From: Enterocloster bolteae
GTDB taxonomy: Bacteria; Bacillota_A; Clostridia; Lachnospirales; Lachnospiraceae
Assembly: GCA_021769025.1 (NCBI GenBank)
Contig: JAETTS010000186.1
Span: forward strand, 1-5,698
Direction: 5' to 3'
Length of the DNA stretch: 5,698 bases
Shown here: positions 1 through 5,296 of the stretch, piece after piece
How the letters are laid out: the number at the start of each line of letters is the position of its first letter
Position numbering within the stretch: position 1 is the stretch's first letter
The notes under the pieces: model-generated
Told to the model about the DNA's origin: nothing
Databases searched by the model: none
The model's input: only the letters and a program-made list of their open reading frames with translations
Made by a program: the position numbers and the translations under genes

Positions 1-1398
1 AGGAAAGAGATTGAGCAGTTTATCGAGGATCATAAGCAGGAGATGATGGAGGATATTTTTACGCTGTGCAGGATTGACAGCCAGAAGATGCCTTATGAGG
101 AGGGAAAGCCTTACGGTAAGGGGCCGGCGGAGGCACTTGCGCAGGCGCTTTCCATAGCGGAACGTTATGGGTTTGCTGTTACGAATTATGACAATTATGT
201 GGGGACGGCTGATTTTAGTGATAAGGAAAAACAGCTGGATATTCTGGCTCATCTGGATGTGGTTCCGGCGGGAGAAGGTTGGGAGGTGACTAAACCTTTT
301 GAGCCGGTTTTAAAGGACGGAAAATTGTATGGCAGAGGAACAGCGGATGACAAGGGGCCGGCTGTGGCAGCTCTGTATGGGATGAGGGCAGTGAAGGAGC
401 TGGGAATTCCACTTTCCAAGAATGTAAGGCTGATATTGGGAACGGATGAGGAGTGCGGAAGCTCGGATCTGGTTCATTATTATGGAATCGAGGAGGAGGC
501 TCCCATGAGTTTTTCGCCGGACGCGACATTTCCGGTGACGAATGTGGAAAAGGGAGGACTGGCAGGGCATTTTACCGGCAGTTTTGAACCGTCGGATAAG
601 CTTCCAAGACTGGTATCCCTGGAGGCGGGAATCAAGGTGAATGTAGTTCCAGGCAAGGCTTACGGGATTGTGGAAGGCTTAGAGCGCAGTGTGATGGATG
701 AGGTGGCAAAACAGGTGGAGGAAGAGACGGGAGTCCGCTTTGACCTGGAGACAACGGAAAGCGCCACCAAGATTACGGCAATGGGAACGGGAGCCCATGC
801 GGCTCATCCGGATGACGGCAATAATGCTTTAACTGGATTGTTAACGTATCTGACACGGCTGCCCCTTGCGCCTTGTGGGCAGGTGACAGTGCTCCATAAG
901 CTGCTGGAATTGATTCCCCACGGTGATGTGCACGGCGCAGGACTTGGAATTGCTATGGAGGATGAGATTTCAGGGAAGCTGACTTTAGCGTTCAGTCTTC
1001 TGAAGGTGACAGAGGATCAGCTGGACGGCACCTTTGACAGCCGCTGCCCCTTATGCTCCAATGAGGAGAATGTGCTGAAGGTGGTAAAGGAGAGGATGGC
1101 TTCTGTTGGCTTGGATTTGGAGAATGAATCTATGAAGAAGCCTCATCATGTAGACGGGGATTCCTATTTTGTGAAGACATTGCTAAAGACTTATGAGGAG
1201 TACACTGGGAGGAAGGGAGAGTGCCAGTCTATGGGCGGAGGCACGTATGTTCATAATCTGAAGAATGGTGTGGCTTTCGGAGCTTCTATGCCAGAGACAG
1301 ATAACCACATGCATGGGGCTGATGAGTACGCCGTTCTGGAAGAACTGGTGGTCAGCGCTAAGATGTTTGCCCAGGTGATTGTAGAATTGTGCGGCTGA
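1..1398 (+). CDS. pepV: M20-family dipeptidase, PepV/Sapep type (5' partial)
   Basis: This is probably a cytoplasmic, metal-dependent dipeptidase that hydrolyses dipeptides (the PepV group prefers an unblocked N-terminal residue), feeding free amino acids to metabolism. The reading frame is open from base 1 (RKEIEQF...), and its first 14 codons align in style with the PepV N-terminus ahead of the first internal Met at 43. The start is therefore upstream and probably only a few residues are missing; 465 codons are visible against about 470 in the family. Counting from Met43, the M20 metal centre is present: His70 and Asp72 in LAHLDVVPAGEGW, Asp102 in GRGTADDKGP, catalytic Glu136 with Glu137 in GTDEECGSSD, Asp160 in SFSPDATFP, and His424 in NHMHGADEY. 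The lid-domain motif GAHAAHPDDG and the glycine run MGGGTYVHN are also there. All key residues are intact, so it should be active. Family assignment is secure; substrate is inferred from the family. Confidence 0.93.
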   Translation, partial: RKEIEQFIEDHKQEMMEDIFTLCRIDSQKMPYEEGKPYGKGPAEALAQALSIAERYGFAVTNYDNYVGTADFSDKEKQLDILAHLDVVPAGEGWEVTKPFEPVLKDGKLYGRGTADDKGPAVAALYGMRAVKELGIPLSKNVRLILGTDEECGSSDLVHYYGIEEEAPMSFSPDATFPVTNVEKGGLAGHFTGSFEPSDKLPRLVSLEAGIKVNVVPGKAYGIVEGLERSVMDEVAKQVEEETGVRFDLETTESATKITAMGTGAHAAHPDDGNNALTGLLTYLTRLPLAPCGQVTVLHKLLELIPHGDVHGAGLGIAMEDEISGKLTLAFSLLKVTEDQLDGTFDSRCPLCSNEENVLKVVKERMASVGLDLENESMKKPHHVDGDSYFVKTLLKTYEEYTGRKGECQSMGGGTYVHNLKNGVAFGASMPETDNHMHGADEYAVLEELVVSAKMFAQVIVELCG

Positions 1399-1441
1399 TT
1401 TGGCTTACACTATGAGTATTATGGGAAGGGGGTGTTGCAAA

Positions 1442-1461
1442 ATAGATGAGTAATCATCTAT
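1442..1461. repeat. Perfect 8-bp inverted repeat behind pepV
   Basis: ATAGATGA (1442-1449) and TCATCTAT (1454-1461) pair perfectly around the 4-base loop GTAA. It begins 44 bases after the pepV stop. It shares its last two bases with the next palindrome, so the two hairpins cannot both form in full. The stem is AT-rich and no T-run follows on the plus strand, so it is not a convincing terminator by itself. Function unknown. Confidence 0.5.
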
Positions 1462-1480
1462 GGAGCAGCGCTCCATTTTT
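1460..1480 (+). terminator. Probable intrinsic terminator of pepV
   Basis: ATGGAGC (1460-1466) and GCTCCAT (1470-1476) form a perfect 7-bp stem with a 3-base loop, followed directly by TTTT (1477-1480). It lies 62 bases behind the pepV stop and is the first hairpin plus T-run downstream of it. The stem is short and the T-run is modest, so efficiency may be low. Confidence 0.5.
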
Positions 1481-1506
1481 ACATCCAATTCCGGGCCATA
1501 CCTACA

Positions 1507-1653
1507 TCAGAAAAAACGCCGTACAGGGAAACGCCCCCATACGGCGGCGATCACGCTCTCTAACAGCCCAATGTCCAGCCCACGCTTCATTACCAGCTTG
1601 TAATCTTTCTTAAATTGTGTGGTGGGCTTGACGGTATATTTTGCGTTTCTCAT
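1507..1653 (-). pseudogene. Truncated RelE/YafQ-type toxin remnant
   Basis: The frame starts with ATG at 1653, overlapping the antitoxin stop as ATGA (1650-1653), the usual translational coupling of RelB-RelE pairs. The first ~36 residues (MRNAKYTVKPTTQFKKDYKL, then VMKRGLDIGLLESVIAA) look like the N-terminus of a YafQ/RelE-family mRNA interferase, which normally runs to about 90 residues. After that the sequence loses resemblance (VWGRFPVRRFF) and stops at codon 49. The catalytic half of such toxins (the later strands with the active-site His/Arg and similar residues) is absent, so no RNase activity is expected. The last ~13 codons coincide with a minus-strand terminator hairpin, suggesting an internal deletion joined the front of the toxin to the terminator that once lay behind it. 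Family call is by pattern recognition; the truncation is directly visible. Confidence 0.72.
1511..1546 (-). terminator. Intrinsic terminator, minus strand, of the antitoxin transcript
   Basis: Read on the minus strand, CGCCGTA (1546-1540) pairs perfectly with TACGGCG (1523-1517). Two G-U pairs and three G-C pairs extend the stem inward to about 12 bp around a 6-base loop, and six Ts follow at once (1516-1511). On the plus strand no T-run follows, so it acts on the antitoxin/toxin-remnant transcript. It lies inside the residual toxin frame. Confidence 0.75.
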
Positions 1654-1928
1654 GCTTTCAGGTCTGCCAACAGTTCGTCCAGATCGGTATACCCTTTTAC
1701 TGCCGGGTCTTTCGCAATCCTTTCTGCCTCCAGCATGGCGGCAACCGTTTCGCTGTTGGGCTGGTTGAGGGAAACGTCAAAGGGAATCCGCCCTTCACGG
1801 AGAGATTGGCGGACAAAAATATTGAATGCCGTTGTCAGGTTCATGCCGAGTTCCCCGAACAGCCTGTCAGCCTGCGCTTTCAGGTCTGAATCCATGCGGA
1901 TGCTGATGTTTGTAGTAGAGCCAGCCAT
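1650..1928 (-). CDS. RelB/DinJ-family antitoxin, now without an intact toxin
   Basis: A 92-residue protein with the RelB/DinJ layout: an N-terminal ribbon-helix-helix DNA-binding part (residues ~5-45, with TNISIRMDSDLKAQADRLF then GMNLTTAFNIFVRQSLREG) and an acidic C-terminal toxin-binding helix region (ERIAKDPAVKGYTDLDELLA). Such proteins neutralise a RelE/YafQ-type RNase and repress their own promoter. I chose ATG at 1928 because AAAGGAG sits 8 bases upstream and homologous proteins begin near this point; the frame stays open to an ATG at 1982 but that stretch has no good ribosome binding site. Its stop overlaps the toxin start by ATGA, but the toxin is truncated, so this is likely an orphan antitoxin. 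It is on the opposite strand to everything else here and sits next to a recombinase stub, which suggests acquisition with a mobile element. Confidence 0.88.
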   Translation of the reverse strand: MAGSTTNISIRMDSDLKAQADRLFGELGMNLTTAFNIFVRQSLREGRIPFDVSLNQPNSETVAAMLEAERIAKDPAVKGYTDLDELLADLKA

Positions 1929-2010
1929 ATAACCATCTCCTTTCATTGTTCCTGCCCATGTTCCCAGGGCATCATGGTACACCCTTGAGGTATTTCCTGT
2001 TGGTGATTAC

Positions 2011-2038
2011 AGTATATGGTATCTGCACGAAAAATTAA
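2011..2038 (-). promoter_or_regulatory. Possible antitoxin promoter
   Basis: On the minus strand, TATACT (2016-2011) is a good -10 box, with TTAATT (2038-2033) as a weak -35 at 16 bases. Transcription would begin near 2004, giving a leader of about 75 bases before the antitoxin start. The -35 is poor, and no clear ribbon-helix-helix operator palindrome was found. Confidence 0.33.
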
Positions 2039-2064
2039 CAGTAAATTCATTTCTGGGGAGGTAA

Positions 2065-2124
2065 ATGAGGGCAGCGATATACGCAAGAGTAGGAAATCCG
2101 GATCAAGTTACAATTCGGCCTTAG
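2065..2124 (+). pseudogene. N-terminal stub of a serine site-specific recombinase
   Basis: ATG at 2065, preceded closely by GGGGAGG (2055-2061), opens a frame reading MRAAIYARVGNPDQVTIRP and then a TAG stop at 2122-2124. The stretch Y6-A7-R8-V9-x10 matches the start of resolvase/invertase-family serine recombinases, where Arg8 is conserved and residue 10 is the nucleophilic Ser. Here residue 10 is Gly (GGA), and the frame ends after 19 residues, so it is inactive. Downstream sequence in the same frame (to about 2237) does not clearly look like a recombinase. Most likely it is the scar of an excised or decayed mobile element. It is a short match, so the family call is moderate. Confidence 0.5.
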
Positions 2125-2184
2125 AAAGAGATTCTGACGGAGCAGATTCGGGGTGTGCCAGGATTGTTTTATCAGAAAAAATCC

Positions 2185-2213
2185 TTGACAAGTAAAAGAA
2201 CCTGGAGTAGAAT
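2185..2213 (+). promoter_or_regulatory. Near-consensus sigma-A promoter of the metNIQ leader
   Basis: TTGACA (2185-2190) is a perfect -35, followed by a 17-base spacer and TAGAAT (2208-2213), one base from the TATAAT consensus. Transcription should start near 2220, about 52 bases before the Met-rich ORF and 330 before metN. It is the strongest promoter match I see in the window and points toward metNIQ. Confidence 0.8.
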
Positions 2214-2271
2214 ACCACACATAAGCAGTTTTAGGTGATAACACAGAAAAGTATCTGCAGGAGGAGACAAG

Positions 2272-2358
2272 ATGTACAATTCAAAATCCATGATGATGAA
2301 TATGTATATGATGAGCGGCATGGGGATGTGCCGTATGTTCATGTGCATAAAAATCTAA
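2272..2358 (+). CDS. Met-rich 28-residue leader peptide (candidate)
   Basis: ATG at 2272 follows AGGAGG (2259-2264) with a 7-base gap, an ideal ribosome binding site. The frame ends at TAA 2356-2358. Eleven of the 28 residues are Met (positions 1, 7, 8, 9, 11, 13, 14, 17, 19, 22, 24), including the run MMM at 7-9 and MM at 13-14; there are two Cys (20, 25). No folded domain, signal peptide or obvious membrane helix is apparent. Its place between a strong promoter and an intrinsic terminator, just ahead of a methionine importer, suggests a peptide whose translation is sensed rather than whose product works. Its stop codon overlaps an ATG (TAATG), opening a second 26-codon frame that ends at 2438. 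An alternative is a genuine small Met-rich (for example metal- or oxidation-related) protein. A 67-codon frame in another phase covers the same bases but has only a poorly placed GTG start. Confidence 0.68.
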   Translation: MYNSKSMMMNMYMMSGMGMCRMFMCIKI

Positions 2359-2449
2359 TGGTTTTTGAAGGTCTGTATGGACAGTGCTTGCAGGGAAAAG
2401 ACGAAAAGGTATCCAGGTTATATGAGGGTATCCGGTAAAGTTGAATTCG

Positions 2450-2480
2450 AGCCGTAGGTCTATGAGACTTGCGGCTTTTT
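2450..2480 (+). terminator. Intrinsic terminator between Met-rich ORF and metN
   Basis: AGCCGTAGGTC (2450-2460) pairs with GACTTGCGGCT (2466-2476) over 11 bp, including two G-U pairs, around loop TATGA, and is followed by TTTTT (2476-2480). It is a strong intrinsic terminator positioned 70 bases before metN and about 90 bases after the Met-rich ORF. It is either the attenuator of metNIQ or the end of an independent small gene. Confidence 0.82.
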
Positions 2481-2482
2481 GA

Positions 2483-2509
2483 TTTCATAGGAAACTGCGT
2501 CCTATGAAA
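2483..2509. repeat. Perfect 9-bp inverted repeat upstream of metN
   Basis: TTTCATAGG (2483-2491) and CCTATGAAA (2501-2509) pair perfectly around the 9-base loop AAACTGCGT. It starts three bases after the terminator T-run and ends 40 bases before metN. A weak promoter-like pair, TTGATT (2479-2484) and TATGAA (2503-2508) with an 18-base spacer, overlaps it, so it could be an operator on a second metN promoter, or an RNA hairpin in the leader. No long T-run follows directly. Its left arm can also pair with the terminator loop region 2459-2467. Confidence 0.7.
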
Positions 2510-2549
2510 CCGGGCTCTTTATTCTATTTCAGGAAGGAAAGGGGAGTGT

Positions 2550-3566
2550 ATGGTGGAGAAGCCTATCATTCAGATTCAGAATTTAGGGAAGACGTTTAAA
2601 ACTTCTTCCGGTGAGGTGAAGGCGTTGGATAACATCAACCTGGATATCTGCCAGGGGGAGATATTCGGAATCATCGGGCTAAGCGGGGCCGGGAAAAGCA
2701 CGCTGGTGCGGTGCATCAATTATCTGGAGGTGCCAACGGAAGGAGACGTTCTATTCGAAGGAGAAAGCCTGGCAAAGATGACAGGGGCGCAGCAGAGGAT
2801 GACAAGACAGAGCATGGGCATGATCTTCCAGCAGTTTAACCTTCTGGCCCAGAGGAATGTGATCCGGAATGTGTGTTTTCCTCTGGAGCTGACAGGAACG
2901 CCGAAAAAAGAGGCGAGGGAAAGGGCTATGGAGCTTTTGAAGACCGTAGGGCTGGAGGATAAGGCCAAGGCCTATCCGGCCCAGCTGTCCGGAGGGCAGA
3001 AACAGAGGGTGGCTATCGCCAGGGCATTGGCCACCAATCCTAAAGTGATTCTGTGTGACGAGGCCACCAGCGCCCTGGATCCCAACACCACAAAATCCAT
3101 TTTGTCCCTTCTAAAAGAGATTAACCGGACCATGGGGGTGACGGTGATTGTCATTACCCACGAGATGGCGGTGATCGAGGCAATCTGCGACAGGGTGGCG
3201 ATTATTGACAAGAGCCATATTGCAGAGGTTGGCACGGTGTCGGAGATTTTCTCAGAGCCGAAATCCAAGATCGGGAGACAGCTGATTCTGGGAGATGCGG
3301 TAGATCAGGTGGATTTTAGCCATGCCAGGCAGATCCGCATTATCTTTGACGGGCGGGAGTCTACGGAGCCGGTGATTTCCAATCTGGTGCTGGCCTGCCA
3401 GGTTCCCATCAATATTATGTATGCTGCCACCAAGGATATCGGCGGCACGGCTATGGGACAGATGATTGTCCAGCTTCCGGAAGGGGAGGCGGAGGCTGCC
3501 AGAGTGATCCATTATCTGCAGACAGTGAAGATTCCATTTGAGGAGGTGACAGAGCATGACCTTTGA
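2550..3566 (+). CDS. metN: Methionine ABC transporter ATP-binding protein MetN
   Basis: Cytoplasmic ATPase that powers methionine (often also D-methionine) import with MetI and MetQ. At 338 residues it has the full MetN length. Visible motifs: Walker A GLSGAGKST (43-51), Q-loop Gln94 in FQQF, signature LSGGQ (146-150), Walker B VILCDE with Glu171, D-loop SALD (174-177) and switch His204. The C-terminal part (~258-335, QIRIIFDGRESTEPVISNL onward) is the NIL domain, which in E. coli MetN binds methionine and shuts the transporter down when internal methionine is high; this domain separates MetN from other amino-acid ATPases. ATG at 2550 follows AAAGGGGAG closely; a GTG one codon later has slightly better spacing. 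It overlaps metI by 11 bases. A terminator, an inverted repeat and a Met-rich mini-ORF lie just upstream, suggesting methionine-responsive control. Confidence 0.96.
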   Translation: MVEKPIIQIQNLGKTFKTSSGEVKALDNINLDICQGEIFGIIGLSGAGKSTLVRCINYLEVPTEGDVLFEGESLAKMTGAQQRMTRQSMGMIFQQFNLLAQRNVIRNVCFPLELTGTPKKEARERAMELLKTVGLEDKAKAYPAQLSGGQKQRVAIARALATNPKVILCDEATSALDPNTTKSILSLLKEINRTMGVTVIVITHEMAVIEAICDRVAIIDKSHIAEVGTVSEIFSEPKSKIGRQLILGDAVDQVDFSHARQIRIIFDGRESTEPVISNLVLACQVPINIMYAATKDIGGTAMGQMIVQLPEGEAEAARVIHYLQTVKIPFEEVTEHDL

Positions 3567-4221
3567 TGCGACAACCATTGCAATGTTAAAGACAGGGATT
3601 TGGGAGACGTTTTATATGGTGGCATTGTCCTCCTTTCTGGCGTATCTCATCGGGCTTCCCCTGGGGGTTGTTCTGGTGGTGACAGATAACGACGGGATTT
3701 ATCCCATTCCGTGGCTTCAGAAGATTTTGGGCCTGGCCATCAATCTGATGCGGTCGGTTCCGTTTCTGATTCTTTTGTTTATTGTATTGCCTCTGTCCAA
3801 GATCATCATTGGCACCAGGATCGGGTCGCCGGCCATCATCATTCCCCTGACCATTGCGGCGGCACCCTATGTGGCAAGAGTGGTGGAGTCTTCTTTCCGG
3901 GAGATTGACGGGGGAGTGATCGAGGCGGCAAAGTCCATGGGAGCTTCTGTGTGGCAGATTATCTGGAAGGTACTGCTTCCGGAGTCCAGGCCGTCCCTGC
4001 TTTTAGGCGGGGCGTTGGCCATCACCACCATCTTAAGCTATTCTGCTATGGCAGGGTTTACCGGTGGCGGCGGCCTGGGGGCCATAGCCATCAACTACGG
4101 GTATTACCGCTATGAGCCAGGATTAATGTGGATCGCAGTGGTTCTGCTTGTGGTGATGGTGCAGATCATCCAGGAGATCGGAACGAGGCTCTCCAAGAAG
4201 AGTGATAAGAGGATTCGGTGA
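3556..4221 (+). CDS. metI: Methionine ABC transporter permease MetI
   Basis: Integral membrane permease of the methionine importer; two copies form the channel contacted by two MetN subunits. The 221 residues match the family's usual ~217-220. About five hydrophobic helices are visible (roughly 16-44, 57-82, 93-111, 146-166 and 190-208). The cytoplasmic coupling (EAA) loop reads EAAKSMGAS at 123-131 and continues to LLPES at 140-144, where it docks on MetN. The motif MRSVPFLILL (65-74) and the glycine-rich TGGGGLGA (169-176) are typical of MetI. The start ATG (3556) lies within the end of metN, 8 bases after AGGAGGTG (3541-3548), so the two are translationally coupled and made in step. The start is well supported. 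Nothing is broken or unusual. Confidence 0.95.
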   Translation: MTFDATTIAMLKTGIWETFYMVALSSFLAYLIGLPLGVVLVVTDNDGIYPIPWLQKILGLAINLMRSVPFLILLFIVLPLSKIIIGTRIGSPAIIIPLTIAAAPYVARVVESSFREIDGGVIEAAKSMGASVWQIIWKVLLPESRPSLLLGGALAITTILSYSAMAGFTGGGGLGAIAINYGYYRYEPGLMWIAVVLLVVMVQIIQEIGTRLSKKSDKRIR

Positions 4222-4302
4222 CAGGGAATGCAGGTTTGGGAAAACGTTGGAAGAAGCAAAATGACAGAAGGATTCAAAAGATTGTAAGAGTTGAAAGACT
4301 TT

Positions 4303-4308
4303 TATAAT
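4303..4308 (+). promoter_or_regulatory. Possible extra promoter (-10) ahead of metQ
   Basis: The 121-base gap between metI and metQ is the only sizeable gap in the operon. It contains a perfect TATAAT (4303-4308) within an AT-rich palindrome (ATAATA at 4304-4309, TATTAT at 4312-4317). The best -35 at 17 bases (GATTGT, 4280-4285) is poor. No terminator was found in the gap, so metQ is at least co-transcribed. An internal promoter could raise the binding protein above the membrane parts. Confidence 0.28.
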
Positions 4309-4342
4309 AAATATTATGCATCATGAGAGGAGAATAAGGATT

Positions 4343-5266
4343 ATGAGAAGAAAATTATGTGTCATTGCAGCGGCAGCTTTGCTTGTGGGGAGCCTTGCAG
4401 GATGTGCCGGAGGCGGGGGCAATGCCCAGACAACCGCAGCAGCGGATACAAAAACAGAAGAGACAAAGTCAGAAGAGTCTAAGGAAGCAGGCGGCAGTGA
4501 AGAGACAACAGCAGCCGAAAAGGCAGCTCCGGGAGAACTTAAGAAAATTGTGGTGGGAGCCAGCCCGGCGCCTCACGCTGAGATTTTGAAGGCAGCACAG
4601 GAAATTTTGGCACAGAAAGGGTATGAACTGGATATCAAGGAATATGTGGATTATATTCAGCCCAACCTGGCATTGGAGTCCGGGGATCTGGATGCCAATT
4701 ACTTCCAGCATCTTCCCTATCTGGAGTCCTTCAATGAGGAGAATGGAACCAAATTGGTGTCCGCAGCAGCCATTCACTATGAGCCCTTTGGCATCTACGC
4801 TGGAAAGGCTTCCTCCCTGGAAGAACTTGCAGACGGAGCCAGGGTGGCAGTGCCCAACGATACCAGCAATGAGGCAAGAGCGCTTCTTCTTCTGGAGGAT
4901 CAGGGCCTGATTAAGCTGAAAGAGGGGGCAGATTTAACCGTTACCAAGAATGATATCGTGGAGAATCCCAAGAACCTGGAACTTTATGAGGTGGAAGCAG
5001 CCCAGATCCCCCGGGTGGTAGAGGACGTGGATATTGCGGTTATCAACGGCAATTATGCCATTGAGGCTGGATTCAAGGTGTCTGAGGCATTGGCAGTGGA
5101 GGATTCCCAGTCTATCGCGGCAACCACCTACGGCAATGTGATCGCAGTGCAGGAGGGCAAGGAGAACGACGAGGCTATCCAGGCGTTAATCCAGGCATTG
5201 ACCAGCGAGGAAGTGAAGAAGTTTATGGAAGAGAAGTATGAGGGGGCAGTGGTTCCACTGTTCTGA
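4343..5266 (+). CDS. metQ: Methionine-binding lipoprotein MetQ (NlpA family)
   Basis: Extracellular substrate-binding lipoprotein that captures methionine and delivers it to MetI. With ATG at 4343 it has 307 residues. MRRK plus a hydrophobic stretch forms a signal peptide ending in lipobox LAGC, with Cys21 as the lipidated residue. Residues ~22-65 are a low-complexity linker rich in Ala, Thr, Glu, Lys and Ser, holding the domain off the membrane. The NlpA domain follows (KKIVVGASPAPHAEIL onward) with the hallmark DLDANYFQHLPYLESF and the ligand-pocket stretch VPNDTSNEARALLLLE. The frame is open to an ATG at 4316, but that start would put charged MHHERRIRI ahead of the signal peptide; GAGGAG (4327-4332) ten bases before 4343 favours the shorter form. 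The family also includes binders of other substrates, but placement behind metN-metI with a NIL domain makes methionine most likely. Confidence 0.95.
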   Translation: MRRKLCVIAAAALLVGSLAGCAGGGGNAQTTAAADTKTEETKSEESKEAGGSEETTAAEKAAPGELKKIVVGASPAPHAEILKAAQEILAQKGYELDIKEYVDYIQPNLALESGDLDANYFQHLPYLESFNEENGTKLVSAAAIHYEPFGIYAGKASSLEELADGARVAVPNDTSNEARALLLLEDQGLIKLKEGADLTVTKNDIVENPKNLELYEVEAAQIPRVVEDVDIAVINGNYAIEAGFKVSEALAVEDSQSIAATTYGNVIAVQEGKENDEAIQALIQALTSEEVKKFMEEKYEGAVVPLF

Positions 5267-5296
5267 TAAAGGGCTTACAGGAAAAAGGAGAGACCG

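Larger units (their letters stand above)
2220..2549 (+). promoter_or_regulatory. Putative attenuator leader of metNIQ
   Basis: This non-classical leader joins the strong promoter to metN. It holds, in order: a 28-codon Met-rich ORF with an ideal ribosome binding site, about 90 bases with some self-complementarity, an intrinsic terminator (2450-2480) and a 9-bp inverted repeat (2483-2509). Because the genes downstream encode a methionine importer, the simplest reading is ribosome-mediated attenuation: scarce charged Met-tRNA would stall ribosomes on the Met codons and favour read-through, while good supply would favour termination. No S-box, SMK-box or T-box landmark (such as the GGGUGGNACCGCG core) is visible. 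The parts are seen directly; the mechanism is inferred. The alternative is that the small ORF is an independent gene ended by this terminator, with metN having its own promoter. Confidence 0.6.

Noticed and set aside
1391..1498. Short minus-strand open frame (YGPELDVKMERCSIDDYSS and on) behind the toxin remnant
   Set aside because: It reads like protein by eye but has only about 36 codons, no start with a ribosome binding site, and runs through two perfect hairpins; the hairpins explain the sequence better.
1615..1932. 105-codon plus-strand frame opposite the antitoxin
   Set aside because: It is antisense to a well-supported RelB-type gene with its own ribosome binding site and coupled downstream frame, and has no plausible protein features; a shadow frame.
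1929..1982. Longer antitoxin start at 1982
   Set aside because: No ribosome binding site fits it, and the N-terminal extension does not resemble RelB/DinJ proteins; AAAGGAG upstream of 1928 fits the shorter form.
2408..2435. Repeated GGTATCC (2408-2414 and 2427-2433)
   Set aside because: Only two 7-base copies 19 bases apart, not palindromic; likely chance and too weak to call an operator.
2235..2438. 67-codon plus-strand frame across the leader
   Set aside because: It begins at a GTG without a good ribosome binding site and has no recognisable domain. The ideal AGGAGG site upstream of 2272 serves the Met-rich frame in a different phase. Only its last 26 codons, after the TAATG junction, might be translated.
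2220..2549. SAM riboswitch or methionine T-box upstream of metN
   Set aside because: I looked for the usual conserved cores (T-box GGGUGGNACCGCG-type bulge, S-box kink-turn and junction layout) and found none; the region is instead occupied by a mini-ORF and a simple terminator. A covariance-model search would settle this.
4316..4342. Upstream ATG for metQ adding MHHERRIRI
   Set aside because: It would place charged residues ahead of a standard lipoprotein signal peptide and lies before the GAGGAG site that fits the ATG at 4343.
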